A DNA stretch of 64,000 bases from Arion vulgaris (GCA_020796225.1 CM036756.1:64992144-65056143); one strand, 5' to 3'. Shown: positions 1-9,620, counted from the first letter of the stretch. The notes: generated by a model not told the origin, from the letters alone. Numbers and translations are program-made.

Positions 1-350
1 CTTGGTTGGCTCCCTCGTGGAAGCATCTGAACATTTTTCTAGAGATCATTATGTCAGTGTAGGTGAGATCGAGTTTCTAATCCTACTGGATATAAAAGCC
101 TAAATCCCGTGCTCATATTGAGCACGTAAATTAACCATTTGCAGTTCAAAGAAGGCTGGAAAACAGGCAAAATTAATTAGAAAAAATATAAAAATAAAAC
201 ATTCCTACAAATCTTGTTCACCAACTTTTAAATTACATCGTGGACTCTCGCAGGTGCTAGGAGCTAGTACACCGTCGGTGAAGTATTTCTGTGTAAGAAA
301 GAGATCGGATCACACACGGCTACTCACCGAAGTGAAATGATGATGATCAT

Positions 351-383
<33 letters not shown>
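1..383 (+). mobile_element. SINE-A copy, 5' truncated by window start
   Basis: The copy matches the minus-strand element at 10902-11341 over its whole length, ending in the shared 3' block (GAAATGATGATGATCATTTC region) and a (TCAA)n tail at 353-383. Complete members (head visible at 49480-49522 and 11280-11341, minus strand) start with a tRNA-like segment reading GGTCTCTGTGGCGCAGAGG with a GGTTCGCTCC B box, so the family is a tRNA-derived SINE of roughly 430 bp. The head is missing here because the window begins inside the element. Confidence 0.7.
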
Positions 384-385
<2 letters not shown>

Positions 386-500
386 CCGCTGATGTAAGAG
401 TTACTGAATATACCGAGTATATTATTATAAGGGAGACAATTAGTGAATAAATAGAATGTGGTTGAAAATCTATGATTACTCCTTATACAATTATCTGTGA

Positions 501-1115
501 GCGTCTGTAGTTTAAGCCAGAGCCAACTATAGACTTATAGGCCTTCGGACTCAGGTAAGAATTATGGGAAATCAGACCACGACTACACCACGTGACCTCG
601 CATTCCAGTATTGGTGTATATAGACGAATTCATTTTAAAATCAACACAAAATGCTAAATCGAAGTTATATTATCCAACAAGTTAAGTTTAACAATAATGA
701 ATATCAATATTATGAATATTTTTCACCAATAAATAACCATAGACTCACAGAATTGAGTAAAATTGCAAAAAGCTTGCAGTGTTCTATCAAACATCTATAC
801 TTTCCGTCCCCCTTTTCTGATCTAGGTCACGGAACACCTATTCAGTTGTCTGGCCTAGTTATCTAGAGTTGGCTATGCTTAAGAGGTATTGAGCTCGATC
901 ACAGCCCAAGCGTACCTGGTTCAAACTACGCGGTGGGAAAGTTTGGATGCAAATTTATTTCGTGGGATTTTTACGAAAGGTAAAATAGACCTCACCGTTC
1001 AGAAAGCAATTGCAAACTACTGAACATATAAGTGATACCTAGATAATCAACGACTCATTTACTGTGGTTGATGGCTATGTCCTGTAGAGGATATGCCACA
1101 ATTTTCATTTTCATA
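501..1115 (+). mobile_element. SINE-C copy interrupted by MITE-G
   Basis: The tRNA-like head starts at 501-516 (GCGTCTGTAG then TTTAAG), is broken by a 361-bp insert, and resumes at 878 with CTTAAG, a GAGCTCGATC segment and a B-box-like GGTTCAAACT. The body carries CACCGTTCAGAAAGCAATT and ends ...TAGAGGATATGCCAC followed by ATTTTCATTTTCATAC. Other copies are at 5946, 13031, 34300 and 34519. The broken but duplicated YTTAAG flanks show that the insert arrived after the SINE. Confidence 0.65.
517..877 (+). mobile_element. MITE-G copy 1, unclassified inverted-repeat element
   Basis: This 361-bp block is also present at 58556-58911 in reverse orientation, colinear over its length at high similarity. 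Its ends are imperfect inverted repeats: AGCCAACTATAG at the left and the complement of AGCCAACTCTAG at the right, with 18 of 23 positions matching. It sits inside SINE-C between TTTAAG and CTTAAG, so the target duplication is about 6 bp or a TTAA. No transposase is visible. The 71-residue frame inside at 651-866 is not obviously conserved as protein. A non-autonomous DNA transposon is the best reading; the superfamily is open (TTAA would point to piggyBac-like). Confidence 0.6.
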
Positions 1116-1119
1116 CAAT

Positions 1120-1425
1120 TATCATCATTCTTTTAGTGTCGAACTTTGTCGCCATAACAGCATCGAAATGACCCAGGTTAAGAGGAGAAAATGGGGATGT
1201 GTTGGGGATACCCTACGGAAAACACGGTCGAGTGTCAATAGACAGGCAATTGAGTGGAACCCGAATAGAGAACGTCCTAAACAGACCATGATACGTGTCT
1301 TCTTGAGGAACTGAAGGTTGCTCGACTATCCTGGGAGACGATAAAGAAAACAGCCAGAGACTGAGAAAAGTGGCTAACAACTGTTGAGGTCGTGAGCTCT
1401 ACGAGGAGCGTAGAGGAATAAGTCA
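1120..1425 (+). pseudogene. LINE (RTE-like) C-terminal remnant
   Basis: The translated segment reads RRKWGCVGDTLRKTRSSVN, then RQAIEWNP, then RPKQT, followed after a stop by remnants of the usual KVAGYTWE and DREKW stretch. This is the familiar C-terminal pattern of RTE-type LINE polyproteins (a W-G-H-LR block, a GRPK-TW block, then a W-R-ALC block). Stops at 1314 and later break the frame. Only the 3' end is present, as expected of 5'-truncated LINE copies. Confidence 0.6.
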
Positions 1426-1429
1426 AGTC

Positions 1430-2180
1430 ATGTATATATGACTTTGCATATCTCAATATATCTGTGCAAATCTCTATCTGCAGCTGGTTCCTTCTATGTA
1501 AAGGGATATAGATGGCCCTGTATGTGTTGATGGGTGTTATCGGTATCCCACCTAAATTGCATAGCTGTCCCTTTATTCTCTTGAAAGATACAATCTGTTC
1601 TTCAACAGGGATGATAGTTCAATTTTGTCGTTGCAACCATCTCATTGATCTAGTCATTCCATTTATTAAAAGTATGCCTGAATTGTAAATCGTTACTTAT
1701 TCAATCCGTTGGGTACTATCTTCCATCGTCGTTACTCGATCCTTATTTAATTGAAGATTTATTGTTGTATATACATGTTTGTCGACAACTTACACAGAGA
1801 TGAAAATATGCAAATGAGAAATTTCAGTTCACATTCTTTTATTTTATATATATTAATTTCAAGAGTATATCACAACATGTCTTCTCGTTGCGATGTCTTT
1901 TCAGTCCCATGTTTATGTTATCTCCTTCTGTTTCTAATTCGTTACTAACACGTCACTATTTTACTACACAAAACGTCGTGTCTTGTAGTTATGTGTTGCA
2001 CTTCTGCATAGAGAGTACAACACATAGTCTCAACTATTAAATAATCTAATTATACTACTCTAACTATCTGGCTAACTGTCCATTCCTCCGCTGCCATCTG
2101 GGGAACTATGACATATGTAAAGGGATATAATCTCTCTACGTCACTTTCTGTATATCTGGTTATTTGTTTATCTGCCTCTC
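1430..2180. other. Unassigned AT-rich stretch
   Basis: No gene, RNA or repeat family was recognised. Open frames are short and unsupported. A short AAGGGATATA string at 1500 recurs at 2117 and 5403 and may mark old repeat debris. Confidence 0.3.
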
Positions 2181-2400
2181 TGCCTGCCTGCCCAGCGTGT
2201 TCGTAGCGCGTTGGACGACGGATGACAAGCTCCCTGTGAGGGCGGGTTCAATTCCGCGAGCTGGCAAAAAAGCCACAGGTTCTCCAGATTTACGGTGTTC
2301 GTGGCACCGAACCGAAGGGTTACCATGTCCATGACACCGAGCCGAAGAGTTGAAAGCTCAAGTGCTTCTGGATCAGTAAAAAAAAAAAAAAAAAAAAAAA
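2181..2400 (+). mobile_element. SINE-E copy 1
   Basis: The tRNA-like head CCCAGCGTGTTCGTAGCGCG leads into a B box GGTTCAATTCC at about 2246. The body carries CCACAGGTTCTCCAGATTTA, the tandem-like ACCGAACCGAAGGG and ACCGAGCCGAAGAG blocks and CTCAAGTGCTTCTGGATCAG, followed by an A-rich tail of more than 20 bases. Six copies are in the window (2181, 6296, 7136, 17768, 22541, 51253). The partly duplicated CCGAAGRG block is the seed of the 25-bp array at 51.4 kb. Confidence 0.75.
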
Positions 2401-2404
2401 TCTT

Positions 2405-4150
2405 CCTCTCTCTATCAATGTTTCTCTATATTCATTCATATTTCTAATCCGTGCCTATGTCTATATTTGTTCATCTCCCTCTTTCTCTTATTTCTTCAGT
2501 GGGATTTATCTACGTATGTTCACCTCTCTCCCCATCTCTCTCTCTCTTTGCTGTGTGCATTATCTACTTATATTCACATCTCTCTCTCTCTCTTATTTTT
2601 GCCGTGTACTTTATAATCGACACATATTCATCTCTCTTCATCTCTCACACCCCATCTCTCTCTCTCCATCTCTTTTTCTCTCCGTTGTTTGCATTATCTA
2701 CTTATTTTCATCTCTCTCTTTGTCTCTCTGCTGTTTGCATTATCTATCTATGCTCATTTCTCTCTCTCTCTCTCTCGCTCTCTCTCTGCTGTCTGCTTTA
2801 TCTACTTGGGTCCATCTCTCTCTTTATATCTCTGCTGTCTGCTTTATCTACCTGTGTTCATCACTCTCTCCTCTCTCTCTGCTGTCTGCTATATCTACCT
2901 GTGTTCATCTCTTTATCCTCTCTCTCTCTCTGCTGTCTTTTTTATCTACCTGTGTTCATCTCTCTCTCCTTTCCCTCTCTCTCTCTGCTGTCTGATTTAT
3001 CTACCTGTATTCATCTCCCCTCTATCTGCTGTCTGCTTTATCTACCTGTATTCATCTCTTTCTCCTCTCTTTCTCTCTCTGCTGTCTGCTTTATCTACCT
3101 GTGTTCATCTTTCTCTCCTCTCTCTCTCTGCTGTCTGCTTTATCTACCTGTGTTCATCTCTTTCTCTTTCTCTCGCTCTCTCTCTGCTGTCTGCTTTATC
3201 TACCTGTATCATCTCTTTATATCTCTGCTCTCTTTATATACCTGTGTCCATCTTCTTCTTTGTCTCTCTGCTGTCTGCTATATTGTGTTCATCTCTTTAT
3301 CCTCTTTTCTCTTCTGTCGGGTTTATCTACCTTGTTCATCTCTCTCCCTCTCCTCTCTCTCTTCTGCTGTCATTTTTCTACCTGTATTCATCTCCCCCCC
3401 TCTCTCTGCTGTCTGCTTTATCTACCTGTATTCATCTCTTTCTCCCCTCTCTTCTCTATCTGCTGTCTGCGTTTATCTTACCTGTGTTCATCCTCTCTTT
3501 CTCTCTGCTGTCTGCTTTATCTACCTGTGTTCATCTCTTTCTCTTTCTCTCTCTGCTGTCTGCTTTATCTACCTGTGTTCATCTCTCTCTTTTTCTCTAC
3601 TGTCTGCTTTATCTTCCTGTATTCATCTCTCTCTCTCCTCTCTCTCTCTCTCTGCTGTCTGCTTTATCTACCTGTATTCATCTCTCTCTCTCTGTCTGTC
3701 TGCATTTATCTACCTGTGTTCATCTCTCTCTTCTCTGATTCTCTTCTTCTCTCTGCTTATTCTCATCTCTCTCTCTCTGCTGTCTGCTTTATCTACCTGT
3801 ATTCATCTCTCTTTCTCTGATGTCTGCTTTATCTACCTGTATTCATCTCTTCTCTGCTGTCTGCTTTATCTACTGTATTCATCTCTCTCTCTGAGTCTGC
3901 TTTATCTACCTGTATTCATCTCTCTCCTCCTCTCTGCTTTTCTCTCTGTTCTCTCTCTCTGCTGTTGCTTTATCTACCTGTGTTCATCTTCTCTCTGCTG
4001 TCTGCTTTATCTCTTATTCATCTCTCCTCTATCTCTCTCTATTCTTATCTACCTGTATTCATCTTGTACCCTCTCTCTGTCTGCTTCTACTGGTATCCTC
4101 TCTTCTCTCTGATCTCTGCCGTATGCTTTATAATCTACGTATTTCATCCT
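2405..4150. repeat. CT-rich minisatellite, about 38-48 bp unit
   Basis: The unit is roughly a (CT)n block, then GCTGTCTGCTTTATCTACCT, then GTRTTCATCT, repeated about 40 times with variable CT length and decaying edges. The three long plus-strand frames across it (up to 553 residues, rich in L, S, C, Y) are translations of the array in different frames, not genes. Confidence 0.85.
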
Positions 4151-4581
4151 CCTTACTGTCTTTGTTTCTTTATTCTAGTGTTTATCTCTTTATCTCTAAC
4201 TACCTCAATCTCTGATTACATTTGTATATTCTCTGTCAACATCCACTGAGATTTGTTATAAATTCAAATAATACAAGTAGCACATTTGTATCTGTAAATC
4301 TTCAAGCAAGGCCACCAATTTGAACGATAACATCATTGTCTGCTCGGTCGGAACTTTTCCAATGTTGTCCTAGATATCGGGCGCATAATCTTGCGACAGA
4401 CTCTGTTATATAGCAGTAAAATTGCACCGTAGACAGTATTCAGACGATTGACGTAGTCAATGTTTCCTTGATATAGCCAACATGATCATAAAACTGTTAA
4501 TTAAGATAACCTTGTTATTTTAACTATTACCGTATGTCCCCACGCAATAGAAATCTTCCTGTACAGATATATATATATATA
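4151..4581. other. Unassigned stretch before MITE-1
   Basis: Nothing recognised; AT-rich, with no conserved frame and no family matched elsewhere in the window. It ends in a short TA run. Confidence 0.3.
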
Positions 4582-4747
4582 CAGTGGCGGCTCGTGCTCA
4601 AAATTGTTGGTGGGACCAGACACAAATGTTCGGAAAAATCATGGTTGTGGGTTAGGTTATATTTTAATTTATAAAACAATAAATACACGATCACATTATT
4701 TTTGGTGGGGTCCGGCCCCACTGGCCCTTAATGACGAGCCGCCGTTG
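4582..4747 (-). mobile_element. MITE-1 copy 1 (hAT-like)
   Basis: Terminal inverted repeats CAGTGGCGGCTCGT and the complement (decayed to GCCGCCGTTG at the right) enclose about 140 bp containing GGTGGGACCAGACA and GGTGGGGTCCGG. It lies within a TA run, so the flanking TATATATA/TATAAATA pair is only weakly informative. The family is defined by ten copies. CAG ends and 8-bp duplications at other copies point to the hAT superfamily. Confidence 0.75.

Positions 4748-4787
<40 letters not shown>
4748..4787. repeat. (TA)n microsatellite
   Basis: Uninterrupted AT dinucleotides follow directly on the MITE-1 right end. Confidence 0.9.
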
Positions 4788-4790
<3 letters not shown>

Positions 4791-5172
4791 CCTTTCGTAC
4801 CGTTATACGTTACATAGGGCCAGCAAGCAATTTCTCTATAACGCTCTATCCTGGGCAACTTGCTCAATTTCCTCCATGGAACTGAGACCGATATTTCTTG
4901 CCTCTCTCAGCAAAGTTCGTTTCAGAGTCCCCTTAGGTCATCTTCTCTTTCTTGAACCCTTTGCTTCCCACTTTAATGCCTACTTTGATATTCTTTGATC
5001 ATTTCTCTCAAGGTGTGTCCAACATATCTCCATCTTCTCTTTCCTATAACAGTTGTCACTAGTGGTTGACTAGATATTTCTCTGATTTCATCACTTCTCC
5101 TGAATTCATTCCATTTTATATTAATTATTTTTCGCAGACATCTATCTTCAAATGCATTCACCTTGTTTATAT
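4788..5172 (-). pseudogene. RTE-1 LINE 3' end
   Basis: The minus-strand translation gives FEDRCLRKIINIKWNEFRRS, then KRRWRYVGHTLREM and, after frame breaks, LKRTLLREARNIGLSSMEEI and RNCLLALCNV. This is the C-terminus of an RTE-like polyprotein. Related RTE-1 ends lie at 10442, 39735, 45486, 46440 and flanking 50170. Stops and frameshifts show it is dead. Confidence 0.7.
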
Positions 5173-5839
5173 ATCTTATAATATATTCCTTAGTGTATGA
5201 TGTGGTCCCCTATACACAGCTTCAGTTTACATCCAATATTCACCATTTTTTCTTCAAAAATTTTATATTGAAAAGTTTAAATCAACTAAAGAAATAGTTT
5301 CGAAATCGGATCACTATTAGATTTAAAATTAAATCAAATCAAATTTGTGATGCCTAACCACCTATTTTACCACGTGGTGAAGATAGGTTGGTATACCAGT
5401 TAAAGGGATATAATCACTAAAATGACCACATAAGCATGAATTACGTCCCTTAATAAAAAAATACGTTATTAGCTATTCAACGTATGCTACATACAAGCAA
5501 AAGCTATGTCAGCACTTTCAAGACGGCTTTAGATTAGTGTTGCCCGCGGACGACAGTAAAATTAATTGGAATCTGCACTGACATGGTTCGGCCTGTCAAC
5601 ACAAGTGGACATAAAGCGCGTCTGTAGTAAACGATGTGCTGGGATTAATTTGAGATCTGTCTGCTTTAACCATGGTCAGTTATATGTGGCATGTCTAGAG
5701 TTGAAAGTGGAAACAATTTATATATGCTTGCAAACGACGGGAAAACAAGGAATGTTGTTTACTATCAGGCTCTCACTTAGAAATAAATATAACTTACGCA
5801 ATAATTATGTAATTTTTGCTAATTAAAACAAAATAGTAC
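5173..5839. other. Possible body of a non-autonomous Helitron
   Basis: This interval precedes the Helitron-type 3' end at 5919. I could not fix a 5' TC terminus, so the extent is unknown. The 86-residue frame at 5566-5826 matches nothing I recognise. Confidence 0.25.
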
Positions 5840-5919
5840 CATTAAAACAATTTTTAAAATAATCTAAATTCCCGTTACCTACGTTTTGGAATCCGAGCGA
5901 AGCCGGGTTAATTAGCTAG
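5840..5919 (+). mobile_element. Helitron 3' terminus
   Basis: The sequence ends in a GC-rich near-palindrome CCGAGCGAAGCCGGG, then TTAATTAG and CTAG at 5916-5919, followed by T. Helitrons typically end in CTRR a few bases after a short hairpin and insert between A and T; the GCGAAGCCGGG form is common in animal Helitrons. No Rep/helicase coding sequence is present, so this is the end of a non-autonomous or truncated copy. Confidence 0.6.
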
Positions 5920-5945
5920 TATATTTATATATATATATAAATGCG

Positions 5946-6123
5946 CGCGGACCTCTGTAGCTTGAGCGGTAATAAGCTCGATCACAATCCAAGCCTGGTT
6001 CAAACTCCACGGCAGGCAGTTTGGAAGCAAATTGGTTCGGTGTTGATTTCTATGAAGGGTTAAAATTGACCTTACCATTCAGAAAGCAATAACAATCTAC
6101 TGAACTTATATAAAGGGGCCTAG

Positions 6124-6127
<4 letters not shown>
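5946..6127 (+). mobile_element. SINE-C copy 2, 3' end replaced by TA run
   Basis: The head GACCTCTGTAGCTTGAGCGG, B-box-like GGTTCAAACTCC, then GGCAGGCAGTTTGGAAGCAA and the CATTCAGAAAGCAATAACA body match the family. The element stops at GGCCTAGAAAT, where the (TA)n run begins. Confidence 0.65.

Positions 6128-6188
<61 letters not shown>
6128..6188. repeat. (TA)n microsatellite
   Basis: About 30 uninterrupted AT dinucleotides lie between SINE-C and SINE-A. Confidence 0.9.
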
Positions 6189-6190
<2 letters not shown>

Positions 6191-6195
6191 TGAAT

Positions 6196-6715
6196 ATGAT
6201 TGATTGATTGATAGAACCATCGTGATTGAACTTCGGCCAGTAATCTTGTGTGTTCCGATTTCTTTCTTAAACAGTAAGATTTTATACAGGCAGTGTGTTT
6301 CCCGCCTGCTCAGCGTGTTCGAAGCGCGTTGTACGACGGGTGACAAGCTCCCTGTGAGTGCTGTTCAATTCCGCGGACTGGCAGAACAGCCACAGGTTCA
6401 CCAGATTCAGGGTATTCGTGACACCGAACTGAAGGGTTACGATGTCCATGACACCAAGCCGAAGAGCTCAAAGCTTTAGTGCTTCTGGATCAGAAAAAAA
6501 ATAAAATAAATACAGGCAGTGCCCGAGCTCCGTAGTGCTGACGAGTGTCCCTGATATTATGAAAATTGTGAAATTTCATTTAGGAATGTTATTCTAATCT
6601 TTGTAAAGAATGTTTTCATAGTTAATATTTTGCTGTCCGCTCTTGTCCATTGTTTTCATTGCTGTCAAGTATTCTTTTGCGTGCTTAATTTTAATATGAG
6701 ATCTTCGTTTTATCG
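6196..6715 (-). mobile_element. SINE-A copy 2, split by SINE-E
   Basis: The minus-strand SINE-A starts at its (ATTG)n tail (6196) and runs to 6295, is interrupted by a SINE-E, and resumes at 6510 up to TTTTATCGTCTGTCCC near 6715. Its tRNA-like head is missing. It ends at the position where the other two minus SINE-A copies carry a SINE-B insertion, and the TTC tail of a SINE-F starts there. Confidence 0.65.
6296..6509 (+). mobile_element. SINE-E copy 2 with 12-bp target duplication
   Basis: The insertion is flanked by an exact ATACAGGCAGTG repeat at 6284-6295 and 6510-6521, inside SINE-A. Head, B box (GTTCAATTCC) and the CTTCTGGATCAG 3' end are intact, and the tail is A-rich. This is clear evidence of LINE-mediated insertion after the SINE-A. 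Confidence 0.85.
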
Positions 6716-6719
6716 TCTG

Positions 6720-6995
6720 TCCCTTTCTTCTTCTTCTCCTTCTTCTTTTCCTTCTTCTTCGAACGCTCCATATTGACCACTTGATAACTACTTTGTGTGC
6801 GTTGTATGTGATCTGAGCCTAAGAGCGATTGTACGCTGTGCCAGTTATGCGCCTAAAAGTAGGCCATTACATCCGATTTCTGCGATTTTTTTTATTTACT
6901 ATGGCAGCTTTTTAGGCCCTACCTTAGTCGCCTCTTACAACATGTCTTGTAGGTCGCAGTGTTTCAATTATTTGCTCGCGGCAACACACGGTGCA
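6720..6995 (-). mobile_element. SINE-F copy 1
   Basis: A (TTC)n start (the complement of a GAA tail) is followed by GAACGCTCCATATTGACCAC, TGTATGTGATCTGAGCCTAA, the ACATCCGATTTCTGCGA block and TCGCCTCTTACAACATGTC. Family copies lie at 17420, 19551, 24181, 35783, 37648, 40290, 46806 and 57047. Most start at about the same place, which argues for a SINE rather than randomly truncated LINE ends, although no convincing tRNA head was found. Confidence 0.65.
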
Positions 6996-7135
6996 CATTT
7001 TTTCATGAAAAATATGGTTTTTAACTGTGTCTGGGAGACTCGGGCTCGTCTTAATATGTTCACAATCTGAGCTTGTTCAGTGTCAAACCTTGAGCAGGTA
7101 AGTATTCAGATATAAATATAGAACAAGAAAGAGTA

Positions 7136-7338
7136 CTTTTTTTGATCCAGAAGCACTTGAGCTTTCAGCTCTTCGGTTCGGTGCCATGGACATCGTAACC
7201 TTCGGTTTGGTGCCACGTACACAGTAAATCTGGAGAACCTGTGGTTTTTCTTCCAGCCCGCAGAGTTGAACAGCACTCATAGGGAGCTTGTCACCCGTAG
7301 TCCAATGCGCTACGAACACGCTGGGCAGGCGGGCAGGA
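7136..7338 (-). mobile_element. SINE-E copy 3
   Basis: In reverse: a T-rich start, GATCCAGAAGCACTTGAGCT, the CTTCGGTTCGGTGCC blocks, and the head ending GCGCTACGAACACGCTGGGC. It is essentially full length and unexpanded. Confidence 0.75.
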
Positions 7339-7619
7339 AGACTACTTAAAGACAGGGCAAATGAAGCTCGTAAACTTAGGAAGGTAATTTCTCTAAATGC
7401 AGTTGCCCACAATAGAAAATACAACCTGCTGTCTTGCAGGAGGTTTGTGGGACAACCAGAACTTAAGGAAATAATTTTCTGTTAGTCAATACCAAACTTA
7501 CAGATAGAACAGAGTAGGACGTAGTGGAGTGCTCACATTAGTTCATCCATGAAAAGCGGATAGAATTACCCAGAAATTGGGAAACAGAAAACATAGAAAC
7601 AGACAAACATAATCAGCCG

Positions 7620-7905
7620 CTTTTTAACATATACAGTCCAAAGGTGTGACAATAAGAGACAAAATTAGAAATGAAGAAATCAGAAGGAGACTGGATGTGA
7701 AACCAGTTATGCAATTCATAAAAGAACAACAGATTAAATGGTTTGGACAGCTGACCAGAATGCCCTGGTATCGCCTACAACAGAGAGCCACACATAAAAG
7801 TATAATGAGTACAAAGCAAGAGGAAGACCACGCAAAGATGGAACGACGGCATCAAGAACAGCCTTACGAACATGAATATCAGCTTACAAAGTGCCTATTA
7901 TATAT
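7620..7905 (+). pseudogene. RTE-2 LINE C-terminal remnant
   Basis: The frame at 7646-8008 begins with TIRDKIRNEEIRRRLDVKPV and continues VMQFIKEQQIKWFGQLTRMP, the conserved C-terminal helix block of RTE-type polyproteins. A slip near 7810 loses the usual GRPRKRW block, and the last 30 residues run into an unrelated SINE. Homologues lie at 23058-23395 (+) and 50170-50584 (-). Confidence 0.7.
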
Positions 7906-7924
7906 ATTATATACAGTGTTAGGA

Positions 7925-8112
7925 CTGTATTTTTCATTGACCGTCGGCACACGATGGTTTACTTTCCCAGAACTTGTCTGGTACCCAGTTGAGGCTGGGT
8001 GGACCTGAGAGCCGTCGTGGTCGGGAAAATTCCACGCGCATTGCGGGAGCTGAACCCAGACCACCAACCTTGCGAAGCGAGTTCACTAACAACTACGCTA
8101 CAGCTGCTCTCA
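7925..8112 (-). mobile_element. SINE-H, tRNA-headed
   Basis: Read on the minus strand, the head is CAGCTGTAGCGTAGTTGTTA followed by GTCTGGGTTCAGCTCCCG, giving tRNA-like A and B boxes. The body holds GACCACGACGGCTCTCAGG and a short inverted repeat, ACCCAGCC with GGGTACC. Only one copy is in the window. Confidence 0.5.
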
Positions 8113-8965
8113 GTATCCACTGTAGTGGACACCTACTATTCGCTTCATAGCTACACATGCGTGTTTCGTGACCTCTAACGCTTTCAGTGTACTACTAGGA
8201 ACTAGATGTGGGCGTGTCTATTGCCAGAGTTGTAAATTAACTTGTACTTCTACTGTGTAGTCAAGATGGCGGACAAGACGATATTCATCCCACAAATTCA
8301 TGCATGAAAGGGATAACAGCCATTCAGAAAAGTGAGGATAACTGGAAAGAATTGAGGTTCTGGGAGAATAGTAGGCAACAAACGCACATTTCATAAATGC
8401 ACACGAGGACATATCAACCTTTTTTTTTAGATGGCGGAAGACAACACCCGGACCTAACCTTTCGTTCTCCGCAGAAGAACTTTCTTTTAAAGTAGTCGTT
8501 GTAGTCATAATCTAATAAGTGACTGAAATTACATTTACTATAAACCATCTTATTCTACTTCTTCTTGCGTTCACGTGCTATCAATTCAGGAATACCGCTT
8601 CTGACTGATTTGTGCATGAAAGCCTACTTACCGTTTTACTGGTCCCCTCGCCATGAAGGCAGGCTTTTCCAACGTCAGAGGTACTTAAAGATTCGATCCT
8701 CAAGTGTGATCTGGTTATAAACCTAACCTATGTAACTGAATGCCCCCAAAAATCCTCTAAAAACGAACTTTAACCGCTGGAATTATAATCTGAGCACAGA
8801 TGGTTATTCATCGAAGTGTAATGATGATGTCTTATCAAGCAATTAATCTGTTTGATGTTTCTTCTGTCAATAAGTATGTTCATCTAGATAAATAGATGGA
8901 GACACCATTAATGCTGTAAACTGACATACATATACTTTCTACTCATGTTACTTTTCTAAAAACTT
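8113..8965. other. Repeat-poor stretch with two AAGATGGCGG-type motifs
   Basis: No recognised repeat or conserved frame. CAAGATGGCGGACAAG at about 8262 and TAGATGGCGGAAGAC at about 8428 resemble YY1-type motifs that overlap start codons in animal promoters. The two ATGs open only 13 and 8 codons (MADKTIFIPQIHA and MAEDNTRT), so no gene is claimed. Confidence 0.25.
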
Positions 8966-9116
8966 TCAAAGAGGATTGACTTCACACTAACCTGTTGCTT
9001 TGCAGGTCGGCTGGGGACAGCCAAAGGCTGATGGCGAGCCCAGTAAACGCTGGCTGAAACCGGACCGTCGCCGAAAGATAAGCACTAGAGCTTTAAATGG
9101 CGCTAAATGATGTGAC
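8966..9116 (+). repeat. Dispersed repeat R2, copy 1
   Basis: The segment CTTTGCAGGTCGGCTGGGGA, then CAGCCAAAGGCTG, then TGGCTGAAACCGGAC, then AAATGGCGCT is colinear with the reverse complement of 62505-62645. The shared part includes a small hairpin, CAGCC AAA GGCTG. There is no tRNA head or terminal repeat; it may be the 5' part or UTR of a retroelement. Confidence 0.45.
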
Positions 9117-9442
9117 GTAAAAAACGTTCTTGCCAAAGGATGTTTATATATCACAATAAGAATGATTAAAATGGCCAAAAAGAACGATCGACAAGACGAA
9201 GAAGACTCCATACTCATGGTTTACTTAATAGTCGCTTTCTTTCAGCAGACTAAAAGTATGCACGGTATAGCACCTAAGCAGTAGTTCTGAAGACAGATAT
9301 AGAATTTTCCGTCCAATACGTAAGTCCGTAACCTATCTTCAACTGCATAATCTAATAATCGACTGTACCAAACAATTATCACTTGTTCGAACAATCTACT
9401 ACCGAACTACTTCAATCTCTTCCTGCTACATATATGTTAGAG

Positions 9443-9612
9443 CAGGGCCGTGCGGTATATTTTCTCAGTATGATGCAAGTCTTCGAATTGCCGCCTCTTA
9501 AATGTTTTTTCATTAAAATATCCTTTAATTTTGATTTCGCTGCTTATGTCAACCCCCTTACGGCGCCGCCTGATGCGGCCGCCTCTCTGTATCATATCAT
9601 GGCACGGCCCTG
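9443..9612 (+). mobile_element. MITE-2 copy 1 (hAT-like)
   Basis: Ends CAGGGCCGTGC and GGCACGGCCCTG form inverted repeats. The flanks TGTTAGAG (9435-9442) and TGTTACAG (9613-9620) form an 8-bp duplication with one change. A second copy in opposite orientation is at 13443-13616. Confidence 0.8.
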
Positions 9613-9620
9613 TGTTACAG

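Noticed and set aside
353..383. CRISPR-like regular short repeats (TCAA runs and other arrays)
   Set aside because: Repeats are contiguous with no unique spacers, and the window is eukaryotic.
2451..4112. 553-codon open frame, L/S/C/Y-rich, membrane-protein-like
   Set aside because: It lies wholly in the CT-rich minisatellite, other frames are open over the same span, and the composition follows the repeat.
6985..7080. Continuation of SINE-A head after SINE-F, which would give a full third nested insertion
   Set aside because: The sequence does not match the SINE-A head, so SINE-A simply ends at that position.
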